Origin: Streptomyces sp. GQFP
Lineage (GTDB): Bacteria; Actinomycetota; Actinomycetes; Streptomycetales; Streptomycetaceae
Assembly: GCF_021545335.1 (NCBI RefSeq)
Contig: NZ_CP089312.1
Span: 4,340,001 to 4,404,000 of the forward strand
Reading direction: 5' to 3'
Length of the DNA: 64,000 nt
The translations under genes and the position numbers were made by a program. Below the pieces are notes generated by a model. That model was given only the letters and a program-made list of their open reading frames with translations, had not been told where the DNA came from and searched no databases. The stretch's first letter is position 1. Every line of letters starts with the position of its first letter. Positions 43,524-51,208 of this stretch are shown in pieces.

Positions 43524-44062
43524 CGGGCACCTCCAGGTTGAACTGGCCGTTCACCAGGGAGATCTGCACGGTGGCCTGCCCTATCCGCAGGGAGCAGAGA
43601 CCGTCACCGGATGCACGCCCCGGACACCCGCCCGCGCACATCCGCCACACCCACGGAGACTGGCTCTACTGGTCCAGATGCAGTGCCGCGCGTCGCCTCA
43701 ACCCGGGCATGACGACCGCCGCACCCAGGTCGGCGATTCGCTGTCGGCTGCGGTGCCTGCTTGGCATGATTCGACTCTCGACCTGGCTGTCGATTACCTA
43801 CAAGGCATCTGTCAGCACTGAACCCAGAGGGATGGCCCCTGAAGGCCGCCCCAGCACTGTTGCTGCACACGGCATGGCCGCACATTGGCCACACTCAATC
43901 CTTGATAGATCATCAGCTAACGCCGTCACTACCAAAAAAGCCCAGCTCAGAGGCTATACCCCTAGACATCACTACAGAAGCTGCACTTTGGACCTACGCA
44001 TTGCGATACATAGAATGCACGTGTCCGATTAGCCCGAATTCCAAGGTCAAAAGAAACAGAAA

Positions 44063-44091
44063 ACCCCAGGTCAGAGGCCCGACCTGAGGTT
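44063..44091 (-). terminator. Hairpin downstream of tRNA-Thr fragment (left copy)
   Basis: ACCCCAGGTC and GACCTGAGGT form a 10-bp stem with one mismatch. Read on the minus strand it follows the tRNA 3' end by six bases and is followed by a T-rich stretch, the normal place for a tRNA terminator. Confidence 0.6.
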
Positions 44092-44096
44092 CACTA

Positions 44097-44142
44097 TGGA
44101 GCCGCCTTCGGGATTCGAACCCGAGACCTACGCATTACGAGA
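44097..44142 (-). other. 3' fragment of tRNA-Thr(CGT), attachment-site copy (left)
   Basis: On the minus strand this reads TCTCGTAATGCGTAGGTC, then the T-arm GGGTTCGAATCCC and the acceptor end AAGGCGGCTCCA. The anticodon loop contains CGT with its 3' stem, so it is the 3' part of a tRNA-Thr. The 5' part (acceptor strand, D-arm, 5' anticodon stem) is absent, so it cannot make a tRNA. The 46 bases are identical to 62458-62503. Such fragments mark integration of elements into tRNA genes. Confidence 0.82.
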
Positions 44143-44559
44143 CCACGGGGGTTCGTGACGGCTGGTTCCGGTTCGTGCCGCCCGGTGCTGTTGTGCCTGA
44201 TCAGAGCACATGCGAACAGTTCCACCGTGACACCCTGTGTTACCCCGCCCAAAGGCGTCCCGCCGCACTCTGGCCGCACCTCACGATCGGCCAGCCCGCC
44301 AGAGCGACGTTGGCGCTCTCCTACAGGCGAGCCCCAACGGCACTACTCCGACACCGGAACCGTATCGGTCAGAACGACGCAGTCCTGCTTGAATCTCCAC
44401 GAAGATCGGCTCCACCTGACGCGCAGCCTCGGGAGGCCACAAGAGAATCCAGACGTCCGGCCACCCCTTGGCCACGCTCGGAACCGCAACCCTGGCACTC
44501 GGCAGGCGTAGAACTCAATCTCACTGAATCCCAACAACGCATCCGGTCGCACCGGTCTC
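44143..44559. other. Gap without a supported gene
   Basis: The first 130 bases belong to the flanking direct repeat. The rest has short minus-strand open pieces (for example PDVWILLWPPEAARQVEPIF, and LLGFSEIEFYACRVPG in a different frame) that look like a frame-broken small gene upstream of the left repeat, but I do not recognise the protein. Confidence 0.4.
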
Positions 44560-45705
44560 TCACGACTGGCGGTACGGCTCACGGTACAGGTCGGCGTGAA
44601 CCTCCGTGTGGACCTCGGTGCGGATCTTGCCGAGAGAGGGACCTCCGATGTACCGCTGAGTACGGGCGTGGCCGATGGGCTCGATGAGGTCCAACCGGCG
44701 CAGGGTGCGGAGGTCGGCGAGGGCCTGGTCGCGGGTGAGGGCTTCCTCGGCCTGGTAGGTCGTACGGCGCAGATGCCCCTGCGTGGCGGCGTACAGGGCC
44801 GAGACCGTGCGCCCGTCAAGGCGATGCTCGCCTGCGAGACGCTCCAAGCGGAACCAGAGGCGTGCCGCCGCTTCGAAGCGGCGCTGCACTTCCTGGGCCT
44901 GGAGGTGGTGGGCAGTAAGGCAGAACCTGATCCAGGAGGCGGCATCACGCTGAGGCTGCCAGGAACCGGCCTGGACGGTGCGCAGCGCGGCGTAGTACTC
45001 GCGGGTGTTGAAGTCGTCCGCGCCGAGCCACTCCTCGATGCTGGAGAACTCGGGGGCGAGGACGCCCTCGCGCGCCAGGACGAGCGTGTGGACGGCCCGG
45101 GACATCCGGCCATTGCCGTCACGCCAGGGGTGGATGGAGACCAGGTTGAGGTGAGCCATAGAGGCGCGTACAAGAGCCGGAGCGTCGGTATCCTCCTCCG
45201 CGAGCCAGTGCAGAAGCTCACCCATCAGCGCGGGCACCTGCTCGGGGGCCGGAGCCGAGTAGACGGGCGGCCGGTTAGGACCGCCGGAGACCCAGACACC
45301 GTTGGTTCGGTACTCGCCGGGGTGTACCTCTTCGTCGGCAGCCCGGGCCATCATGAAGTGCAGGGCCGAGAACAGGGTGTGGTCCCAAGAGAAGATCCGG
45401 AAGCCCGACGCACGCTGGATATAGGTGAGGGCGTCGCGGTACCCGGTGACGGCGTTGCGGGTTACCTCGTCGGTATCGGGTGAGATGTCCCCGCCGGCCA
45501 TCAGAGTCTCGGCGTCCTCGGCGCTGATCGTGTAGCCCTCGATATGGGTTGATCCCCGCACAGCAGCCGCAGTGAGCGAGCGGCGCAGCTGTCCTTCCCA
45601 ACGGCGGGGCTGGGCGAGCCGGTGACGGAACTCGGTACGGAGCGCCTCAATCTCGTCAATGACGCGATGATCGTCCGGGGTCAGGGAGGGCGTGGCGAAC
45701 AACAT
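44560..45705 (-). CDS. Fic family AMPylase-type protein, class II, with HPW variant
   Basis: 381 aa. An N-terminal Fic_N-like part has the inhibitory helix motif STHIEG near residue 53 (S/T-x-x-x-E-G/N), which marks class II Fic proteins that hold themselves inactive. The catalytic loop near residue 190 is HPWRDGNGRMSR, the HPFxDGNGR motif with Trp for Phe; His, Asp, Asn and Arg needed for transfer of AMP are all present. The C-terminus (residues about 300-370) is a winged-helix with TYQAEEALTRDQALADLRTL, common in single-gene Fic proteins that act as regulators. The target is unknown. It lies just inside the left tRNA-derived repeat. Confidence 0.9.
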   Translation of the reverse strand: MLFATPSLTPDDHRVIDEIEALRTEFRHRLAQPRRWEGQLRRSLTAAAVRGSTHIEGYTISAEDAETLMAGGDISPDTDEVTRNAVTGYRDALTYIQRASGFRIFSWDHTLFSALHFMMARAADEEVHPGEYRTNGVWVSGGPNRPPVYSAPAPEQVPALMGELLHWLAEEDTDAPALVRASMAHLNLVSIHPWRDGNGRMSRAVHTLVLAREGVLAPEFSSIEEWLGADDFNTREYYAALRTVQAGSWQPQRDAASWIRFCLTAHHLQAQEVQRRFEAAARLWFRLERLAGEHRLDGRTVSALYAATQGHLRRTTYQAEEALTRDQALADLRTLRRLDLIEPIGHARTQRYIGGPSLGKIRTEVHTEVHADLYREPYRQS

Positions 45706-45934
45706 TCTTCGATACTACGACACACGTAGTGTCGGCGTATCGAGTGCTGCGGCTGCGACACACACAGGGCAACCGCGCCCGAGCCGTACACGAGCACCCA
45801 GACGAGTGCACCCCGCGCCCCAAACAAACGTGGCCTCACTGCCGCCATCGGCCTGACGCTCCGTATCCGCCAGATGTGCCTGACTGCGCTGGAGGGACCG
45901 GGCCGCCCGCCTGGAGATGTAGCGCAATCAGCGT

Positions 45935-46395
45935 GTCCGGCCCACCGCGGCGGTGGAGCGCTCCCGGGTCGCGCGAGAGATGCGCGACGTCGTTGGCCTC
46001 AACCTCTCGGTCATGATCGGTCTCGCCGACGGCTCCGTGGCCCTCGCCGCCCACCGCAACGTGCGGTCCGCCGCGGCCATGCGCATCCTGGGCGACACCA
46101 GCCGCCAGGCCATGGGCGAACTACGCCGCGTTATGGGCGTGCTGCGCGAGGAGCAGGAAGGCGGCGGCTACTCAGCCCGCAGCCCAGGGGTCGTGACTAG
46201 GCCCCGGTGGGCGCGGGGCTGACCGTGACCTACTGGACCGTGGGCGATCTCTACGCGCCGGGCAACGGTGTCCAGCTCGCCGTCCACCGCACAGCCCAGG
46301 AAGCCCGGACCAACACGCTCAAGCACGCGGGCACCGACTCCACCGCCGCAGTGACCGTGGCCGCGCACGCCGGCCGGGGCCGTACCTGCGCGACG
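45935..46395 (+). pseudogene. Histidine kinase remnant, phospho-acceptor His replaced by Arg
   Basis: One frame gives ERSRVAREMRDVVGLNLSVMIGLADG, the dimerisation box of actinobacterial NarL-type kinases, in which the usual E-M-H-D-V-V has Arg for His. It continues with SRQAMGELRRVMGVLREE. The protein then passes to another frame with GNGVQLAVHRTAQEARTNTLKHAGTDS, the start of the ATPase domain, and ends before the N- and G-box. The sensor part and the second half of the ATPase domain are missing and there is a frameshift, so it is a dead copy. Confidence 0.78.
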
Positions 46396-46419
46396 AGGCT
46401 GCCGAGCCGGAAGCCGCGG

Positions 46420-48732
46420 TCATCCGTTACGCACAGACATCAGCCATGCCAGGTCCGCCGCGGCCTGACTGCGGACCGTCTGTTCACAGGTGAACAGCTC
46501 CTGGGTCTTCGTCAGTACCAGCGTGTACGGGCGCCCCTGCCGCCTGGTCAGGTGGCGCACCGGGAGCTCGGCCGAGTCGATCCTGGTGTGCACATGCCGC
46601 CGCCCTTCCTTCGCCAGCGGCCATTCAAGGACCCGCCTCGACCGGGAGCCGAGGAACGCGCCGAGGACACCGCACAGCTCGCAGCCGCACCCGGCCCAGG
46701 CCACTGACCAGTCGTCAGCAGCTCGCGGCGGCCGCTCGCACACCGCGCGGAGCCGGTCCGCGCAGTTCCGCGCGATGACATCGAGCCCCGCCACGCCCCG
46801 CTCGGTCGACGTGCTCGCCTCCGCGGCGTGGCGCAGCAGCGGCATCAGGCACTCGAGTACCGTGTCCTCGCGTTCGCGCAGGGCTGCCAGGATCCCGTCC
46901 CGCAGCTCTTCGTCGGCCGCCGCCAGGACGCGTCGCAGCGGCAGGGCCAGCTGTTGCAGCTGCGCACGGCGGATCTCGGCCGGCCTGGTCGTGGTCCACA
47001 GCCGCAGGCTGCTGTCCACCGCGGCCCAGACCCCGGCGGACAGCAGCCGTGCCACCGCCGGCGCCCGATGGGCGCGCAGCGCCGCGCACAGTTCCGGCAA
47101 CCGCTCGGTCCATTGGTCCTGCTGCGGCTGGAGGCGGTGCTCCGATGCAAACCAGGCGTCGACGACCGGGCGCATCCACCCGGTCCCGTACCGCTCGGCT
47201 GCCGCAGCCAGTCCGCCCGCGTGTTCCGAACCGAGCGCGCCCACCTGGAACGGCTCCAGCAGCATCGCTGCGCTCTCGGCCTCATCCAGGCCCGCGGCCA
47301 CCTGCAGCGCGCAGTCCAGCAGCTCGGGTTGCGGACGAGTGTGCTTCCAGAACGGTGCGAGGGACCGGGCCTGGTCGCGCGCCCGGTCCAGGTCGCCCCG
47401 CGCGATGCCGACGCGCAGTTCCTCCAGGGCCCACCGCGATCCGGCCTCGCCGCGTGCCGCGAAGGCCCGCTCACGCGGCCACACGACGACCGCGGCCCGC
47501 CGGTACCACCGGTCCAGCGTGTTGCCGTAGTTGCCCATGTATCCCTCGTACTGGGAGTCGTAGGGCGTCAGGTCCGCGCTTTCGGTACTCGCGCACACCT
47601 CGTAGTCCTGAACCCGCAACAAGATCTCTTCGCCACCGGTGCCGTCCGGACCGGTCCACCAGCCCAGGGTGATCTCGTCGTCGATCAGCTCCTGGAAGAC
47701 GTAGTCCCCGTCCTCGCCCGCATCACCAACCTCCCCGTCCTCGCCCGCATCCCCGTCGTCATCCTCGTCGTACCCGTCGTACCCGTGGTCGTCCCAGGGA
47801 TCGTCCCCTTCGGGATAGGCATCCCAGGTCTCCTTCACCTCGGCCAGGGCGAGCACCGACTCGCACCCGGCCTGCCCGGAGGCGGCACGCAGCAGAGCGG
47901 CACGCCCCGCGTCGGCGCCCTTGAGCCGCTCCCAGCTCAGACCCCGCTGGGTGTACTCGTGATCGAGCAGGTACACGAGCCGGGTCGGCGGATCCAACTC
48001 GCGGGTGCCGTAGCGCGGTTTGGCGGGCGAGCCGAAGTGCCGACGCAGACTGTGTGCCAGCTCCGCCAGCGGTCCGGACGCCTCCGCCGAAGTCCCCGGC
48101 TCGGCGAGCAGGTTGAAGGTGAGCGTCACCCGGTACCCGGTTCGGACCGGAGTGACCTGGTGCCGGCAGTCGGCGTAGAAGGCGACGAGGGTCAGATCCG
48201 TCTTGGAGGCGCTGTAGACGCACTGGTGCCCGGCGTGCTCGACGACCAGCTCTCCCCCCGTGTGCGCCGAGGGCAGGGAGAGCACCAGCGTGCCCACCAT
48301 GGCGTCGTCCTTCTCCGAATCCTGGTGCGGAAGGAAGAACTGGCCCTTGCCGTACACCAGCATCGCGTGCGGCTCAGCCCGCAGCCGAGTCGCCGCCGGG
48401 AGCCCGAGAGCGTCCCGGAAATGCTCCAGCGCGCCACTCAACAGCGACGGCCAGGAAGGACCGGCAAGGCTGAGCTGATCCGGCAGGATCTGCCAGGTGT
48501 CACGCACACGGGTGTCGCTCAGCGTCTGTTCGCCCCGCCCGAACAACGCCGGCCGTGCCACCGAGATCAGCCGCTTCACCTGGGGCGCCCGCAGCGGAAG
48601 GCGCACCGGCCCGACCCCGGCCACCTCAAGGCCCAGCCCGGCCACCGGCGCCTCCAGCCGGGCACTGAAAGCCCCCGCCTTCTTCGCCCCGCCGAGCAGC
48701 CCAGCCAGCCGCTCCCTCGGTGTCACCACCAC
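46420..48732 (-). CDS. Large 2-oxoglutarate-Fe(II) oxygenase, prolyl-hydroxylase-like
   Basis: The GTG at 48732 lies eight bases after GGAGGG and is preferred to the more distant start at 48831; two more GTG codons follow directly. 770 aa. Residues about 120-220 form the oxygenase core: LVYGKGQFFLPHQDSEK (His-x-Asp), GTLVLSLPS, GGELVVEH, then FYADCRHQVTPV (distal His) and GYRVTLTFNLL (Arg for 2-oxoglutarate). A long acidic Asp/Gly run near 330-360 follows, then an alpha-helical C-terminus of about 350 residues with CGCELC near 695. The oxygenase part is like protein hydroxylases; the substrate and the role of the C-terminus are unknown. It is divergent from the next gene. Confidence 0.78.
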   Translation of the reverse strand: MVVTPRERLAGLLGGAKKAGAFSARLEAPVAGLGLEVAGVGPVRLPLRAPQVKRLISVARPALFGRGEQTLSDTRVRDTWQILPDQLSLAGPSWPSLLSGALEHFRDALGLPAATRLRAEPHAMLVYGKGQFFLPHQDSEKDDAMVGTLVLSLPSAHTGGELVVEHAGHQCVYSASKTDLTLVAFYADCRHQVTPVRTGYRVTLTFNLLAEPGTSAEASGPLAELAHSLRRHFGSPAKPRYGTRELDPPTRLVYLLDHEYTQRGLSWERLKGADAGRAALLRAASGQAGCESVLALAEVKETWDAYPEGDDPWDDHGYDGYDEDDDGDAGEDGEVGDAGEDGDYVFQELIDDEITLGWWTGPDGTGGEEILLRVQDYEVCASTESADLTPYDSQYEGYMGNYGNTLDRWYRRAAVVVWPRERAFAARGEAGSRWALEELRVGIARGDLDRARDQARSLAPFWKHTRPQPELLDCALQVAAGLDEAESAAMLLEPFQVGALGSEHAGGLAAAAERYGTGWMRPVVDAWFASEHRLQPQQDQWTERLPELCAALRAHRAPAVARLLSAGVWAAVDSSLRLWTTTRPAEIRRAQLQQLALPLRRVLAAADEELRDGILAALREREDTVLECLMPLLRHAAEASTSTERGVAGLDVIARNCADRLRAVCERPPRAADDWSVAWAGCGCELCGVLGAFLGSRSRRVLEWPLAKEGRRHVHTRIDSAELPVRHLTRRQGRPYTLVLTKTQELFTCEQTVRSQAAADLAWLMSVRNG

Positions 48733-48890
48733 GTGCCTGCCCTCCGCCCCCTGCGGGTCCGTCGTTCTCGGCTCGATCCTACGAACCCGACGGCACCGCC
48801 AGGACCGTAACCGTGGATGGGCCCCGAACAAGGCATCACAGCCAGGTCCCGTGAGATGAGCCGCAGCGCCTGTCGGTAGGCTGCACGGCC

Positions 48891-50060
48891 GTGAGCGAGT
48901 ACCAGTACTACGAGTTCCAGGCCATCGACCGACCGTTGACCACGGATGAGCTCGAAGGGGTGCGGGCGCTGTCGAGCCGGGCCCGGATCAGCGCGACGCA
49001 CTTCGTCAACGAGTACCACTACGGCAACTTCCGCGGCGATGAGCGCAAACTGATGGAGCAGATGTACGACGCCCATCTGTACTTCGCCAACTGGGGCTCG
49101 CGGCGTCTGCTGCTGCGCCTGCCCACCGCACTGCTGCCCGCCCGCAGCGCCAAACCGTACTGCGCGGAAGACGCCTTGACCTGCTGGACCAGGAAAGGGC
49201 ACCTTCTGCTCGACTTCTCCTACGATGCCGAGGACGGCGGCGAGTGGGACTTCGAGACCTCCTTCACCCTCGCCTCCTTCACCACCCTGCGTACCGAACT
49301 CGCCGCAGGCGACCTGCGCCCCCTCTATCTGGCCTGGCTCTCCGCGCTCACCCGCTGGGAGCTGGAGGAGGACGTCGAAGAGGACGAGTACACCTCCACC
49401 GTCGAGCCGCCCGTACCCGCCGGCCTTGCCCGACTCACCGGCCCGCAGCAGGCCTTGGCCGACTTCCTTCACGTCGACCCTCATCTGCTCACCGCGGCTG
49501 CCCGCGCCAGCAGTGCCGCCCTTTCCCAGTCAATCGACAAGGACGCGCTCACCACCTGGATCCGCGCCCTGCCACCACACGAGAAGGACACCCTGCTGCT
49601 GAACGCAGCCCTGGGCACCGCCCCACAGCCGGGCCCCGTGCTGCTGGCCCGCCACCGCGCCGCGTCCCGTGACACGGCCGAACCGTCCACCGCTTCCCGG
49701 CGCCGCTCAGCCGCGGAGCTCCTCGACGCCGCCCACGAGGTGCGCAGCGAGCACACGCGGCAGCAAGAGCAGGCCCGCGACCAGGCCCGCCGGGCCGAAC
49801 AGCGGGCTCGCGAGAGCCACCTGGACCGCCTCGCCGAGAACACGGAGCAAGCCTGGCAGGACATCGCCCACCTGATCGGGCAGAAGCAGCCCGGCCCCTA
49901 CGACAACGCCGTCACCCTCCTGAAGGATCTCCGCGAGCTCCACGACCGGGCGGGCACCCCCGAGGAGTTCGCCCGGCGCCTCCACGACCTGCGCGAACAG
50001 CACCGCGGCAAGTCGTCGCTGATGCGACGCCTCACCAACGCCGGCCTGACAGCCCGCTGA
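48891..50060 (+). CDS. Conserved hypothetical protein (often beside SWIM zinc-finger genes)
   Basis: 389 aa from the GTG at 48891. The N-terminus YQYYEFQAIDRPL, followed by EGVRALSSRARISATHFVNEYHYGNF and YDAHLYFANWGSRRL, belongs to a family I recall next to SWIM zinc-finger genes in actinomycetes; no such gene is present here. The middle has an acidic ELEEDVEEDEY turn and residues about 270-320 form a coiled coil rich in Arg, Gln and Glu. No catalytic motif, signal peptide or membrane segment was seen. It is divergent from the oxygenase gene with 158 bases between starts. Confidence 0.72.
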   Translation: MSEYQYYEFQAIDRPLTTDELEGVRALSSRARISATHFVNEYHYGNFRGDERKLMEQMYDAHLYFANWGSRRLLLRLPTALLPARSAKPYCAEDALTCWTRKGHLLLDFSYDAEDGGEWDFETSFTLASFTTLRTELAAGDLRPLYLAWLSALTRWELEEDVEEDEYTSTVEPPVPAGLARLTGPQQALADFLHVDPHLLTAAARASSAALSQSIDKDALTTWIRALPPHEKDTLLLNAALGTAPQPGPVLLARHRAASRDTAEPSTASRRRSAAELLDAAHEVRSEHTRQQEQARDQARRAEQRARESHLDRLAENTEQAWQDIAHLIGQKQPGPYDNAVTLLKDLRELHDRAGTPEEFARRLHDLREQHRGKSSLMRRLTNAGLTAR

Positions 50061-50067
50061 GGCGCGC

Positions 50068-50196
50068 TCAGATGCGGTCGCGTGGGCACTCGGCCAGGAG
50101 GCGGAGCGTGGCGAGGGCGGCCGAGCGGCCCGTCGTGGACAGGGAGATCAGCGCGTCGAGCAGCCGCAAGGGTGACGCTTCGGCACCGGAACCGTA
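50068..50196 (-). pseudogene. Short 3' gene remnant
   Basis: On the minus strand the frame ending at 50068 reads EASPLRLLDALISLSTTGRSAALATLRLLAECPRD, with regular codon use and helix pattern, but no start or longer frame upstream. It looks like the last 40 codons of a lost gene. The remaining bases to 50339 hold nothing I can support. Confidence 0.35.
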
Positions 50197-50339
50197 GCCT
50201 CAGCGGCGACACGATTCTCGGAAACCGGGCTCAAACGACACGCTCAACTCACCTGGCCGCCACGGACACCGTCGGTCGGCCGCAGGCCAGGATGTTGCCC
50301 CGATCCCAACACCCTGACCGAGCGGGACTCACTCGCCAC

Positions 50340-50792
50340 TCACCGAAGCCCCGCCCCGCCACCGAACGCGTGCCGCACCAGTTCCCCGTCCTTCTTCGGC
50401 ACCGCGAGGTCGTAGGTCCCCGCGCCCGTGACGAGTTCGTACCGCTCGAACTTCGGCGCCAGCCGCACCTTCCCGCCCGCCGGCTTCAGCCGGAACGGCG
50501 CCTGAAGGGCCGCGTTCCGGCCGCCGCGCGCGTCGCTCCAGACCGGTGGTTCACCGGCGGCTAGCCGCAGGTAGCCCTGCCTGAGCCGCGCGACCTGCTT
50601 GCCCTTGCCGACCGATACCTCGACCGTGCCGCCGATGCTCTGCGTGAACCCGACGACCCGCAGCGGCTGCCCACCGTCGAAGTCGGCGATGTCCCGCGCG
50701 GGCGTACGACGCCGAATCCATGCCCAGCGCAGCAGCACGTCCACCAGGGTCTCGCTGCCCGCAGAACGGCGTTCCGCGCGTGCGCCCGTCAT
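50340..50792 (-). CDS. Small conserved protein, last gene of the Rhs unit
   Basis: The ATG at 50792 overlaps the stop of the upstream gene (ATGA), which implies coupling; 150 aa. The sequence has alternating strands (PLRVVGFTQSIGGTVEVSVG, LRQGYLRLA, YELVTGAGTYDLAVPKKDG) and suggests a compact beta-rich domain without membrane segment or signal. No family recognised. As the last gene after an Rhs toxin-type gene and its next neighbour, it may be part of the immunity function or a late-acting partner. Confidence 0.65.
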   Translation of the reverse strand: MTGARAERRSAGSETLVDVLLRWAWIRRRTPARDIADFDGGQPLRVVGFTQSIGGTVEVSVGKGKQVARLRQGYLRLAAGEPPVWSDARGGRNAALQAPFRLKPAGGKVRLAPKFERYELVTGAGTYDLAVPKKDGELVRHAFGGGAGLR

Positions 50793-51205
50793 TTTCCCAC
50801 CCCTGTCGCCAGTACCGCGTCGACGAATTCCCGCGGCGGCTGGTACGCGTGGTCCGCCACGTAGTGCACGACCAGCGCCGGGGCGGCGTACACACGGCCT
50901 TCGCCGCCCCGCACATGGACCTCTCCGCTGCCGATGAACACATCGCGGAACCTGACGTTCTTCCGCGCTTCCTGGAAGGTCGGGCAGAAGTCGCAGAAGT
51001 GCATGCCCCGGTAGACGTTCACCGTGTCCTTCGCCAACTCCAGCAGGTCTTCCAGGAATCTCTCGGGGACGTCGCCCTGCGGGAACTCGTGCCCGTCGGC
51101 GAGCCACCCCACGTTCAGCAGGGAAGTGCCAGAGCCCACGCCCTCAGCCGTCTCGTCCGCGTCGTCCGAGTACTCGTACGGGCTGAGGTCCTTGTAGTAC
51201 GCCAT
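50789..51205 (-). CDS. Candidate immunity protein for the Rhs toxin (DUF7919-like)
   Basis: 138 aa; starts three bases after the Rhs stop and overlaps the next gene by four bases. The N-terminus YYKDLSPYEYSDD, followed by SLLNVGWLADGHEFPQG and the Cys-containing RGMHFCDFCPTFQE, with RVYAAPALVVHYVADHAYQPP near the end, matches from memory a small actinobacterial family of unknown function (DUF7919). It is acidic, soluble and without signal, as expected for a protein that binds a toxin in the cytoplasm. The immunity role is inferred from position only. Confidence 0.62.
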   Translation of the reverse strand: MAYYKDLSPYEYSDDADETAEGVGSGTSLLNVGWLADGHEFPQGDVPERFLEDLLELAKDTVNVYRGMHFCDFCPTFQEARKNVRFRDVFIGSGEVHVRGGEGRVYAAPALVVHYVADHAYQPPREFVDAVLATGVGK

Positions 51206-51208
51206 CGC

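Larger units (their letters stand above)
43790..44270. repeat. Flanking long direct repeat, left copy (with tRNA-Thr 3' fragment)
   Basis: About 480 bp related, by eye at roughly three quarters identity, to 62160-62640 in the same orientation. Shared marks in order: CACATTGGCCACAC, GATC...TCATCAGCTAA, AAAAGCCCAG, the phrase GGACCTACGCATT, CCAAGGTCAA.AGAAACA, the terminator hairpin, the tRNA-Thr fragment, then TGCCTGATCAGA.CACATGCG and AGGCGTCC beyond it. Confidence 0.8.

Noticed and set aside
44097..44142. A functional tRNA-Thr gene
   Set aside because: Only the 3' part from the anticodon loop is present. The sequence 5' of it cannot form the acceptor, D-arm or 5' anticodon stem. The same holds at 62458-62503.
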